Assembly (NCBI GenBank): GCA_039821145.1
Contig: JBCBOS010000002.1
Location: 248,001 to 312,000 of the forward strand
DNA length: 64,000 bases
Origin: JBCCSZ01 sp039821145
Lineage (GTDB): Bacteria > Bacteroidota > Bacteroidia > Chitinophagales > Saprospiraceae
Direction: 5' to 3'
Positions 52,762-62,380 of the stretch are shown piece after piece. Within the stretch, counting starts at the first letter, position 1, and each line of letters begins with the position of its first letter. Under the pieces are notes generated by a model. That model saw nothing but the letters and a program-made list of their open reading frames with translations. It was not told the origin of the DNA and made no database searches. A program made the position numbers and the translations under genes.

Positions 52762-55227
52762 TCAAGGTTGTACTTCCTTGTTTTTGACGTACTTGTCCAG
52801 CCAATTGGTCATCTCCCATAGCATGTGCATCACAGACTCTCTGGCTCGGTATCCGTGACTTTCGTCGGGCAGCATCACCAAGCGAACAGTGGCACCATGT
52901 CCTTTGAGGGCAGCATAAAAACGCTCGCTCTGCATGGGATAAGTCCCCGAATTGTTGTCGGCCTCGCCGTGGATCAGAAGAAGTGGCTCCTTGATCTTAT
53001 CGGCATGCATGAAGGGAGACATCTTGAAGTAGGTCTTAGGCGCTTCCCAGAAAGTGCGCTCCTCCGATTGGAATCCAAAGGGAGTCAGGGTGCGATTGTA
53101 GGCACCACTGCGTGCAATTCCGGCAGAAAAAATATCGGTATGCGCCATGAGGTTGGCGGTCATAAAGGCTCCATATGAATGGCCACCCACTCCCAGTCTT
53201 TCCGTATCGGCAATTCCCATGTCGTCGAGTTTTTTGACGGCAGCCTCGGCACCAGAGCGGAGTTGCTCGACAAAGGTCTCGTTGGGCTCGTCTTCGCCTT
53301 CTCCGATGATGGGCATACTGAAATCATCCAGCACGGCATATCCTTGCATCACCCAAAGCATGGGAGACCACCAGCCGATGCGGGGAAACTCATAGGGGGA
53401 GTCTGTCACTTGGCCTGCAGCATCTGCACTTTTGAATTCTCGGGGATAGGCCCACATGAATACGGGCAGGCGTCCGTCTCGCTCCTTGTCGTAATTGGGC
53501 GGCAAGTACAGCGTGCCAGTCAGCTCGACACCATCGCTTCTTTTGTAGCGAATCAATTCTTTTTTGACCTTTTTGATGGACTCGTAGGGATTTTCAAAAT
53601 GAGTGATCTGCTGAAGTTCGCCACTGTTGAGGTTGCGCAAGAAGTAGTTGGGAGGTTCTTCCCGAGATTCTCTCCGGGTGATGATCAAGCCTTTTTTCTT
53701 GTCCAATATGGTCAGCGGATATTCGTAATAAGGTGCTTCGGAGCGCCAGGCACGGGTCGACTTTTTGGTCTCGATGTCGAAGCGATCCACAAAGGGGCGA
53801 TTGCCCTCTGGAGAGGCGCCCTGTCCGGCGAGAAAGAGCGTTTTGCCATCGTCGTCCATCAGGAGTACTGAGCGACCATATTTGTTGATGCGGACTTCAA
53901 AGGATCCCGGATTGTTGTAGCGATCTTCCCAGGAGCGATCGAAGAGAACTTTTTTGCCTTTCTCGGGCTGATCGGGCTGCCAACTGCTGGTGATCTCCTG
54001 GCGATTGTTCCACCACCATTCGCTGGCCATTGCCAAGTTTCCATTTCCCCAGGTGATGCCTCCGTAGCGCAGCTTGAAGCTGATGCCCTTTTGGGGACTG
54101 CCGTCAAAGGGAGCTGCCAAACTGTATTGCATGTCTCGAATGTCAGCTTCTTTTTTGGGATCGCCACCGTCCTGTGCTTCTACCCAATACAGACTGGCAG
54201 GAACGTCGGCGCGCCAGCTGAAACGCCGGGGGCCTGTCCGCACCGCACCAAAACCCTTTGGGATGTTTTCGGCGATGGGAATATCGGCGACCTTTTTGAC
54301 CAATTTTCCCTCTTGATCGTAGATTTCGACCCGAAACGGAAAGCGGTTGAGGGGCACGATGTACGAAAATGGGCGTTGTATGGTGCTCACCATGATGTAA
54401 TTGCCATCCGGTGAAGGGCTGAAGCCTTTGATGATGCCGGCTGGGCCGAAATCTTTGGCTTGTCCACTCTCTACATTGACCATCACCAACTGCGAGCTGG
54501 TGTAGTACTCGAACAAAGATTCATCAAAAGCATTTTTGAGCAGGTCCTGATAGGTTCGCACAGGAGCGGATTTACCGATGTTTTGCTGTATGGTTGGTCC
54601 AGATGGAAAGTTTGGCGGCTCTGGTGTGGCGCCTCTTTCCGGAAGGACGGATTTGTAAAGAATGTGTTTGCTATCCGACATCCACCGATAGGGCAGGCCA
54701 GAGATGGCATCATTGATGACGGCATCTGACAATTTTTTGGCCGTTGCTGTTTCTGCGTTCAACATCCACAATTCCAGCCCATTGCTTTTGGTGATGGTAA
54801 AGGCGGATCGAGAGCCATCGGGTGACCAGCTGATGTTTTCTATTTTGGGTTGTTCGGGAAGGCCAGCCACAGCCTGGGCAGCGGCCTTGCTGAGTCGGCG
54901 CACTTTGATGCCGTTGTAGTAAAAGGCTCTGCTGGAGCCATTTTTTCGAGGGTTGATGCGAATCCCTGCCAATCGCAGTTCGTCTTGCGCTACCTCTTCT
55001 ATGGATGGCAGGTTGGGCCGATCGAGTAGGAGCATCCACTGATGAGATGGACTGAGAGTGGCTGCCGGAGTGGGAGGAGCGTCGATGAGGTCGGCTATGG
55101 CTTTGGGAGGTAACTGGTATCCTGGGTTTTCCTGTGCTTGAACGGAATTTGTCATACTAAGTTGAAATAAAAAAATGAGCAACGCACAGCAAGTTGCCAG
55201 GCGTTTTGAGGGTGTAGAGTTTTTCAT
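52762..55227 (-). CDS. S9-family prolyl-oligopeptidase-type serine peptidase, exported
   Basis: The start at 55227 gives a signal peptide (CCALLIFLFQLSMTNSVQAQ) and 821 residues. The first two-thirds form a beta-propeller-like region (repeats such as ISWSPDGSRSAFTI and GFSPSPDGNYIMV). The C-terminal alpha/beta hydrolase domain has S684 in GGHSYGA, D757 in HGEADNN and H791 in DESHGYR. It resembles glutamyl/prolyl-type S9 peptidases of Bacteroidota and probably works in the periplasm on short peptides. It is followed 73 bp upstream by the DUF5916 gene on the same strand. Confidence 0.9.
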   Translation of the reverse strand: MKNSTPSKRLATCCALLIFLFQLSMTNSVQAQENPGYQLPPKAIADLIDAPPTPAATLSPSHQWMLLLDRPNLPSIEEVAQDELRLAGIRINPRKNGSSRAFYYNGIKVRRLSKAAAQAVAGLPEQPKIENISWSPDGSRSAFTITKSNGLELWMLNAETATAKKLSDAVINDAISGLPYRWMSDSKHILYKSVLPERGATPEPPNFPSGPTIQQNIGKSAPVRTYQDLLKNAFDESLFEYYTSSQLVMVNVESGQAKDFGPAGIIKGFSPSPDGNYIMVSTIQRPFSYIVPLNRFPFRVEIYDQEGKLVKKVADIPIAENIPKGFGAVRTGPRRFSWRADVPASLYWVEAQDGGDPKKEADIRDMQYSLAAPFDGSPQKGISFKLRYGGITWGNGNLAMASEWWWNNRQEITSSWQPDQPEKGKKVLFDRSWEDRYNNPGSFEVRINKYGRSVLLMDDDGKTLFLAGQGASPEGNRPFVDRFDIETKKSTRAWRSEAPYYEYPLTILDKKKGLIITRRESREEPPNYFLRNLNSGELQQITHFENPYESIKKVKKELIRYKRSDGVELTGTLYLPPNYDKERDGRLPVFMWAYPREFKSADAAGQVTDSPYEFPRIGWWSPMLWVMQGYAVLDDFSMPIIGEGEDEPNETFVEQLRSGAEAAVKKLDDMGIADTERLGVGGHSYGAFMTANLMAHTDIFSAGIARSGAYNRTLTPFGFQSEERTFWEAPKTYFKMSPFMHADKIKEPLLLIHGEADNNSGTYPMQSERFYAALKGHGATVRLVMLPDESHGYRARESVMHMLWEMTNWLDKYVKNKEVQP

Positions 55228-55300
55228 TAGGTTACGGATTGTGTAAATGTGCAATCAGGATAATTACGAAGATAGGGATTTTTTGCGCTCTTTGCGCGGC

Positions 55301-57868
55301 TTATTGGGCATTCTTGCGCAGCTGCAGGTAATCCAGGTAGTAGATGAAGCGAAAGGAAAGATTGTTGCTTTGTGAGGCGGACCACAATCGGCTCAAATCT
55401 CGAAAATAGTGGGTGTCCATGTTTGAGTCTGCTGTGCGAATGGCATTTTTCCAAACCACAAAGAGATCGCTGCCCGGTGCAAATCGCCAGCGATAGGTCA
55501 GATTGGCTGTAAAGATGTTCCAACTGATGTCGTGTACGGATGTTCCACTCTTATTTGATCCCTGGTAGTCGGTCGCTGCCATGCCTCCCTCCTCGTCGAG
55601 CAAGTGGAAGCTGTTGTATTGCAGTTTGGTCCAGTAGTGTCGAAGTCGCAAACTGAGACTCATCTTGTTGTTGAAGGTGTAGTTGGCTTCTATGGTGTTG
55701 TCAAAAACGCTTTGTCGACGCTTGCTGAAGAGAATGTCGCTGCTGGAAACGCTTTGAAAACCGATGCCCTCTTCTCGGGCTGTCACATAACCCATGTCAT
55801 TGAACAATTGCTCATTTTCGATCTTGAGCACCACGAGCAATTTGTCGTTGAGTCGGATGCGTGGCTTCACCTCCAATTGCAGTCGCCGCCGCCTTTCTTC
55901 GTCAAAATTCCGGAAGCTCCCCGCCACATCCACTGCCAGCCGTTTTCGGTAATCGGTGGACAGGTAGACGCCAAACATGGCATTGCGAGGGTATCGGTAA
56001 AAGGCGGAAAAATCTTGGGTGCGTGGCTCAAAATAATCGTAAGAATCAAAGGGTTCGATCCAGCTCCACAATCGAAAGCCAATGAAACCGCGGGTGACGA
56101 GGGTCACACTTAGATAGGTTCCGAAATCGGCGTATCGGTTTGGTGATTCCAGGCGGGTGTAACGCGTAGAAGCATAGGCCGAAAAGCGATTGAACATGCC
56201 AAATGGCTTGAAAATGTTGTAGGACACATGCCCGTTGAAAATCTGTTGGTTTGACCGCCGGAGAAACCCCAGGTCATCTATGTCATAATGGCGGCTGGTC
56301 AACTCGTAAGAGGTGCCATACTGAAAGCGGCCTCCATTCTTTTCCCAGCCCAGACTGTACTGATGCCCCAGCCCCACACTGTCCTGCCCGCTGTGGGTCT
56401 CCACACCGCTGTAATACTGCTGACTGAGCTTGCCGCTGCCAGACAGGCTGTAGGTATTTTTCTTGTTGTTGATCTTGAACAAGGCTCCACTTGCATTGGC
56501 GTCATAGCTGTGCCCACTTCGCAAGACATTGGTATTGATGAGGCTCACATAGCTGTTATTGGGCAGATTTTGGTCCAGCACCAAGACGTTGTAATTGGTC
56601 AGTGGATTGGTTTGTATCTGGCGGCTTTCGCCTGTGTATAGATTCTCGATCTGCGCATAGGTTGCCTTCGAACTGGCATTGAAAAGACCGATGCCAAGGC
56701 CATTGGAGGTGCGGCCTGATATTTTGGAGGCGTTGAACAGGGGGGAGGTGATGGGATTGTCGACAATTTCTTCCTCTTCTCCCAATTCGTTGGAAACTTG
56801 GTGGTAGTAAATGGGGCGGCCTCCGATCCTACGCGAATAAAACAGGTCTCCTTTGTTGAACAACTCGGTCCCCTCGGTAAAGAAGGGGCGGTTTTCGTCA
56901 AATTTTATTTCAAAGGGCGAAAGATTGAGAATTTCATCATCGGCCTGCACCTGACCAAAGTCGGGAATGAGGGTCATGTCCAGGGTAAAGGCGTCGTTGA
57001 TGCCATATTTGAGGTCCATGCCACCTGTGATGGATGTGTTCCAGGAATCAATTGCATTTTCTTTGTCAGAATGCTTGTTTAGGTAGGCGGATAGGTAAGG
57101 GGTAAAAGACAGTCGGAGGGGCGCTTCGATGTCTTGAATGCCGCTCAGTTGTCCCGACTGTTGGAGAATGCCAGCCATGTCGGGCCGCACTTCGTTCCAA
57201 AATGACTGCTCTCGGTTTCGTCGGACCATCCGGGCAAAGTTGATGTTCCAGTTTTGGGCTTCCATATTGGGAAATCGAATGGCAGAATAGGGAATCTTCA
57301 GCTCCACTTGCCAGCCGTCAGCCAGGATCTGCACCTGACTTTCCCAGACCGCATCCCAGTTTCGATCTCCACCGAAAATGCTGCTCTGACCCGAACTCCT
57401 TTCACTGGCCGAGTACTTGATGTCGCACTGAATGCCTGCTGGCGTGACGATGAATCCCAACCCATTTTGCCCATCCTGATAGGCGTCGATGACCACGGCA
57501 AACCAGTCGGTAATGCCAACTTGGTCTCTTTCGGAAAGCTGTTGCAGGATGCTGTCTGGCGAGTCTTCGTACAGTTTGGCAGCGATGTAGATGGCTTTGT
57601 CGTCGTACACGATGGATACTTCCGTCTTTTGGCTGGCAGCTGATCCTGGGACAGGTTCCATTTGGATGAAGTTGCTCACCTTGTTGGTATTTTGCCAAAT
57701 GGGTTCTGTCAGTCTGCCATCGACGCGAATGTTTTGCTGGATGCGTTCGGCAAAGCACTGTCTGGGCAGGGGAATTCCATACTGGGCCATCAGGGACCAA
57801 TGAAAGGCAAGCAGTAGAAGGGTCGAGAAGATGCGTCTGAGTTTGGTAGTCTCAACAAAATGGCGCAT
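55301..57868 (-). CDS. DUF5916 outer-membrane-like protein with N-terminal CBM9-like domain
   Basis: A signal peptide (FSTLLLLAFHWSLMAQ) is followed by a CBM9-like domain (about 45-215: RVDGRLTEPIWQNTNKVSNF, WFAVVIDAYQDGQNGLGFIV, WQVELKIPYSAIRF) and then DUF5916 (about 240-855: DLKYGINDAFTLDMTLIPDF, FDENRPFFTEGTELF). The DUF5916 part is a run of amphipathic aromatic strands, consistent with a large outer-membrane barrel. It totals 855 residues, as expected for the family. Function is not established; the CBM9-like front suggests glycan contact. Confidence 0.88.
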   Translation of the reverse strand: MRHFVETTKLRRIFSTLLLLAFHWSLMAQYGIPLPRQCFAERIQQNIRVDGRLTEPIWQNTNKVSNFIQMEPVPGSAASQKTEVSIVYDDKAIYIAAKLYEDSPDSILQQLSERDQVGITDWFAVVIDAYQDGQNGLGFIVTPAGIQCDIKYSASERSSGQSSIFGGDRNWDAVWESQVQILADGWQVELKIPYSAIRFPNMEAQNWNINFARMVRRNREQSFWNEVRPDMAGILQQSGQLSGIQDIEAPLRLSFTPYLSAYLNKHSDKENAIDSWNTSITGGMDLKYGINDAFTLDMTLIPDFGQVQADDEILNLSPFEIKFDENRPFFTEGTELFNKGDLFYSRRIGGRPIYYHQVSNELGEEEEIVDNPITSPLFNASKISGRTSNGLGIGLFNASSKATYAQIENLYTGESRQIQTNPLTNYNVLVLDQNLPNNSYVSLINTNVLRSGHSYDANASGALFKINNKKNTYSLSGSGKLSQQYYSGVETHSGQDSVGLGHQYSLGWEKNGGRFQYGTSYELTSRHYDIDDLGFLRRSNQQIFNGHVSYNIFKPFGMFNRFSAYASTRYTRLESPNRYADFGTYLSVTLVTRGFIGFRLWSWIEPFDSYDYFEPRTQDFSAFYRYPRNAMFGVYLSTDYRKRLAVDVAGSFRNFDEERRRRLQLEVKPRIRLNDKLLVVLKIENEQLFNDMGYVTAREEGIGFQSVSSSDILFSKRRQSVFDNTIEANYTFNNKMSLSLRLRHYWTKLQYNSFHLLDEEGGMAATDYQGSNKSGTSVHDISWNIFTANLTYRWRFAPGSDLFVVWKNAIRTADSNMDTHYFRDLSRLWSASQSNNLSFRFIYYLDYLQLRKNAQ

Positions 57869-58324
57869 TCAATGTACTCGTTTTAGTCACTTTAGTTTGG
57901 GAGGAAAACCGTCAGGTCAGCTTGGAAAAAGAACAGACAAGAGGGTGGGTCTGCGGGATCGTCATTGTGTTACTAGCACAAAATATACCAAATAAATGCA
58001 GGCGGCGATCAATGGCGGATGGGGTCCGACAGGGGAGAGAAAACCCTAGACTGCACATAGGGGATTGGCAAGGGAGGGAAGGCTGAGGATATGCACAAAT
58101 TTTTGAATACATTGTTTTAACTTTGTACAGCTGGCTGTCAGTTTTCTCTGCTTACTGCTTATATTGTGTCTACCCAGATGGGGCAATATTGGATGTTACT
58201 CACTCTAAATGCCTATTTTTGCATCCGAAGCTTAAGTTAATGGAAATTGGCAGGCCCTCTTGGCTGCACACATTGGACAATAGGCGCATTTGTAAACATT
58301 GGATAAAATATTAGATTTCGGCCA
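57869..58324. other. Intergenic region upstream of the cyclase gene; two promoter-like elements
   Basis: No gene is supported in these 456 bp. TAACTTTGT (58118-58126) matches the -7 consensus without a good -33. TTTG (58289-58292) and TAGATTTC (58312-58319), 19 bp apart, match the full pattern but end 5 bp before the GTG start, which would give a leaderless message. Confidence 0.4.
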
Positions 58325-61300
58325 GTGAAGCACTTGATACCATATTTTATTCAGGATCGATTGGAGCGCGGTGAACTGCGTGGGTCTTTGAACGCCTACA
58401 CCATGTTCATCGACTTGTCTGGTTTTACCCCTCTGACAGAGACCTTGATGAAACAGGGCACAGAGGGGGCAGAGCAGTTGTCCATCAGCCTAAATAACAT
58501 CTTTGCCCCCATGGTCAATCTGGTTTACAACCAGCAAGGCTTCATTCCCTATTTTGCAGGAGATGCCTTTACGGCAGTCTTTGAAGACCCTGTCTCAGGT
58601 GTCAGCCCAGAATCTCTGCTGCGCACCGCAGGCCAACTGCGCGACCTTTTTACCCGCGAGGGATTGAAAAAGACGCGATTTGGAGATTTCCAAATTGGAA
58701 TCAAGATTGGACTTTCCTATGGGGAGGTCAACTGGGGCATTGTGGGGCAGACCCAAAAGGCATTTTACTTCCGCGGTCCCGCCATCGATTCTTGTGCCGA
58801 AAGCGAGCATTTGGCTGTTGACCAAGACATCATTCTCGACGATGCCTTGTTGGATCGCTTCGAAACCAAGCCCGAGGTGGTAGAGATGGGAAATGAAGGC
58901 CACTATCGATTGACTTCTCAAACCACTCATCCATACGAACAGCAGGGACGGTTGCAGCAGCCAGCCCTGAAAAGGAGCATACTCAAGGATTTTCTCCCTT
59001 TCTCTGTTTTGCGCCTCAATGCCTCTGGGGAATTCCGAAACGTCGTCTCGGTTTTCATTTCCTTCACTGGGGTTTCAGAATACGAAGTCTTCAACCAGTT
59101 CTCTACAAGGGTACTGGAAAACATGAGTAGCTTTCAGGGCTACTTCAAGGAGGTAGACTTTGGAGACAAGGGCGGGGTCATGGTTGGCTTCTTTGGCGCT
59201 CCGGTCACCTACGAAAACAACGAGGAGCGGGCATTGGAGTTTGTGGCTTCTTTGCAAGAGGATTTGCAGGAATTGCAAAAAAATGGTGATCTCAACTTCC
59301 GGGTGGGCGTCACCTCTGGCTTGGCGTACACAGGCATTGTCGGTGGACAAGAGCGTTGTCAGTACGCTGCGGTGGGCAATTTCGTCAATCTGGCTGCCCG
59401 CCTGATGATGAATGCCGATTGGGGAGAAGTATTGGTGGACCAGCAGATTCTACAAAGTTGTCGGACCTTTCGCTTCCAGCACAAGGGCGACATTCGATAC
59501 AAGGGCATAGAGGGCGACATTCCGACTTATCGATTGGAGGGCCGCAATGCTGAGATGTCAGTCTCCTACAGCGATCGAATGATTGGTCGGGAGACAGAAC
59601 TGGTGGAGTTGGCCGACTTTGGCAAGGCAGTTTTCGAAGGAGAATTTGCCGGACTGGCCTACATATTCGGAGAGGCGGGCATTGGCAAGAGTCGCCTGTC
59701 ATTTGAATTGCGTCAGCGCATCCAACAAATGGGCAATGTAGAATGGTCTGTTTGTCAGGCCGACCAGATATTGCAAAAGCCTTTCAATCCGTTTGTGTAC
59801 TACCTACGCAACTTCTTCAGCCAATCCCCGGATCGATCGGCCCAAAAAAACCTCGACCAATTTGAGGATCGACATCAGTGGTTTCTCAAAGACTGCAAGC
59901 ACTTCAACGAAATGGGAAGGGCCGACATCTACAAAGAACTGGTGCGGACCAAGTCCATTCTCGCAGCCCTTCTGGGCTTGTACTACGAAGATTCGCTTTG
60001 GGAACAGCTCGACGCCAAGGGACGCTACCAAAACACCTTGCAGGCATTGGACAGTTTCTTCAAAGCCCGCGCACTCCTGCAGCCCTTGGTCATGGAATTG
60101 GAAGATGGCCATTGGTTTGACGAAAACTCCAAGGAATTTTTGCTCAGCTTCATCAAGCAAATCTCTGCCTTCCCCGTCTTCATTCTGGTGACTTCTCGCT
60201 ACAACGACGACGGTACCAAACCCTATCTCATCGAGGAAGATCAGTTGGCCAAACTGCAGATTGCCAATGTGGAGGTAGACCTGAACATCTTGTCCAAAGA
60301 AAAACTGGAGGACTTTGCAGAGGAAAAGCTCAAGGGGCGGATCAACCACGAATTCAGCGAACTGCTGGGTCGGATTACCAACGGCAACCCATTCTATCTC
60401 GAACAGGTGCTGGAATACCTTCGGGAAAGCAAATTGTTGGACAATCGAGAGGGAGAGTGGCACATCAGGGACAAGAACATCAAGCTGTCCAGTTCGATCA
60501 ACGCCTTGTTGATGGCCCGCATCGACCGCTTGTCGACCCTCGTCAAAGAAACGGTCAAGACTGCCGCCGTCATTGGCCGGGAATTCGAAGTGCCAGTCCT
60601 CAACGAAGTGATGAAGGAGCACGAAGAAATGGTCCGTCGCAATGGCAATTCACAGGCGGTCCTGCAGGAACAAATACTGACGGCAGAGCAGGGACAGATA
60701 TGGCAATCGATGAACGAATTGCGCTACATGTTCCGGCACTCCCTGCTTCGAGAGGCCGTCTACAAAATGCAATTGCACACCAGGCTGCGCAAGCTGCACC
60801 ACCTCATTGCCAAGGCCATAGAGGAGTTGTATGCAGACAGTCTGGAAGAAAAATATGTGGACCTGGCGTTCCACTTCGAGCATTCTGGCGTAGAAGGAAA
60901 AACCAATTTTTACCTGGAAAAAGCAGCAGATCACGCCCGTCGCAATTTCCAAAACCAGCAAGCTGTCGACTTTTACAACCGCTTGTTGAACAACTTGGGA
61001 GATGAAGACAAGGAGCACAAAATCGACATGTTGCTCAAAAAAGGGCGGATACTGGAGTTGATTGGCCGATGGGACGAATGCCAGGACATCTACGCCGAGG
61101 CCCTCATCATGGCCCACCAAGTCGGTGACCAGTTGTTGCTGGGCCGAACCAATAACAGCCTTGCCTATCTGCTCATCTTGAAAGGAGATTACGAACGGGC
61201 ACACAACTACTTGGAAAAGGCCAGTGAGTACTTTTTGGCCGTCGACGATCACAGGGGCATCTCCAAGGTCAATGGCCGCATGGGAGACTGGCACTTCCGC

Positions 61301-62347
61301 CAGGGGGGATATGAAGAGGCCAAAAAATATTTCAGAGAAAGCATCCGTTTGTTCCGCATTCTGCCTTATCGATCTGCCAATGCACAGATCGTTGCTACTC
61401 TGGGGCTGACCCACATGAATCAGGGCAATTACGACGAGGGAATCCAAGTGTTGAGTACAGAACTGGAAACCTGTGAAGAGGCAAACGACAAGCAAGCTCT
61501 CGCGACCTTGAATACCAATTTGGGCATCATTTACTTCGAAAAGGGGGATTACGATGCCGCTCTGGCCTGCTACCAGAAGGGACTGCAGCTGAGCGAGGAA
61601 TTGGGCAATTTGCAATTGACAGCCATCGCCATTGGTTGCATTGGCAGTGTGTACCAACGAAAGGGGGATTACGATCAGGCCATGCAGCATTTCATCCGCG
61701 ACCTGGAGCTGTGCGAAAAAATTGGCGACAAACAAGGAACGGCCATCACCATTGGATTGATTGGAGAACTCAGAAGTGTGGAGGGAGAATTTGAGGTCGC
61801 CATACAGTATTTGGAGCGCAATTTGGAAATGTGCGAAGAACTCGGCTACCAAAAAGGGATTGCCAAGTCATTGAATACCCTGGGGGACATTTACACCTAT
61901 ACGGGACGGTATCCCAAGGCGGTGGAATACTACGATTCGGCCATCGACATTTCCCGCAAAATCGACAACCGCCTGGTTTTGGGATCCAGCCTGATCGAAA
62001 AGGCGACGGTCTTGATCATGGATGGGCAATATGTGGAAGCGGAGAAAAGCCACTTGGAAGGCTTGCAGATTGCGCGGGAATTGGGCAATCCGGATTTGCT
62101 GTTTGAAGCTCGTTTGTTGGCTGCCAAAGTAGATTTCTACAATGGACGGGAGAAAATTGCCGTTGAAGCATTGGAAAGTTTGCTTTCTGGGGCCGAGGAT
62201 GACAAAGAGCGGGCCGACATTCACTACACATCCCACAAGATTGGTTTGGGCGGTTCGCATCGGGAGGAGGCATTGAAAATTTACCAGCAATTGTACAAAT
62301 CAGAAGCCCAGCACATTTTCAGGAGTAGAATCGAAGAGTTGAGCTAG
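58325..62347 (+). CDS. Tandem class III nucleotide cyclase - P-loop ATPase - TPR protein (soluble-adenylyl-cyclase-like)
   Basis: The GTG start keeps the conserved opening IPYFIQDRLERGELRGSL. Of 1340 residues, the first cyclase domain (about 25-195) has the two metal aspartates D30 (FIDLSGFT) and D80 (FAGDAFTAVF) but a poor transition-state motif (GPAIDSCAESE). The second (about 238-410) lacks the first aspartate (FISFTGVS) but has an intact NxxxR (VGNFVNLAARL). Together they could make one active site, as in mammalian sAC. A P-loop GEAGIGKS (449-456) opens the ATPase, and about ten TPRs fill 890-1310. Product cAMP or cGMP is not determined. Confidence 0.88.
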   Translation: MKHLIPYFIQDRLERGELRGSLNAYTMFIDLSGFTPLTETLMKQGTEGAEQLSISLNNIFAPMVNLVYNQQGFIPYFAGDAFTAVFEDPVSGVSPESLLRTAGQLRDLFTREGLKKTRFGDFQIGIKIGLSYGEVNWGIVGQTQKAFYFRGPAIDSCAESEHLAVDQDIILDDALLDRFETKPEVVEMGNEGHYRLTSQTTHPYEQQGRLQQPALKRSILKDFLPFSVLRLNASGEFRNVVSVFISFTGVSEYEVFNQFSTRVLENMSSFQGYFKEVDFGDKGGVMVGFFGAPVTYENNEERALEFVASLQEDLQELQKNGDLNFRVGVTSGLAYTGIVGGQERCQYAAVGNFVNLAARLMMNADWGEVLVDQQILQSCRTFRFQHKGDIRYKGIEGDIPTYRLEGRNAEMSVSYSDRMIGRETELVELADFGKAVFEGEFAGLAYIFGEAGIGKSRLSFELRQRIQQMGNVEWSVCQADQILQKPFNPFVYYLRNFFSQSPDRSAQKNLDQFEDRHQWFLKDCKHFNEMGRADIYKELVRTKSILAALLGLYYEDSLWEQLDAKGRYQNTLQALDSFFKARALLQPLVMELEDGHWFDENSKEFLLSFIKQISAFPVFILVTSRYNDDGTKPYLIEEDQLAKLQIANVEVDLNILSKEKLEDFAEEKLKGRINHEFSELLGRITNGNPFYLEQVLEYLRESKLLDNREGEWHIRDKNIKLSSSINALLMARIDRLSTLVKETVKTAAVIGREFEVPVLNEVMKEHEEMVRRNGNSQAVLQEQILTAEQGQIWQSMNELRYMFRHSLLREAVYKMQLHTRLRKLHHLIAKAIEELYADSLEEKYVDLAFHFEHSGVEGKTNFYLEKAADHARRNFQNQQAVDFYNRLLNNLGDEDKEHKIDMLLKKGRILELIGRWDECQDIYAEALIMAHQVGDQLLLGRTNNSLAYLLILKGDYERAHNYLEKASEYFLAVDDHRGISKVNGRMGDWHFRQGGYEEAKKYFRESIRLFRILPYRSANAQIVATLGLTHMNQGNYDEGIQVLSTELETCEEANDKQALATLNTNLGIIYFEKGDYDAALACYQKGLQLSEELGNLQLTAIAIGCIGSVYQRKGDYDQAMQHFIRDLELCEKIGDKQGTAITIGLIGELRSVEGEFEVAIQYLERNLEMCEELGYQKGIAKSLNTLGDIYTYTGRYPKAVEYYDSAIDISRKIDNRLVLGSSLIEKATVLIMDGQYVEAEKSHLEGLQIARELGNPDLLFEARLLAAKVDFYNGREKIAVEALESLLSGAEDDKERADIHYTSHKIGLGGSHREEALKIYQQLYKSEAQHIFRSRIEELS

Positions 62348-62380
62348 ACTTGCTTGGAACTGGTACCTATACAAATACAT

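Noticed and set aside
58123..58314. 63-codon open frame upstream of the cyclase gene
   Set aside because: Overlaps the promoter-like elements and has no recognisable protein character.
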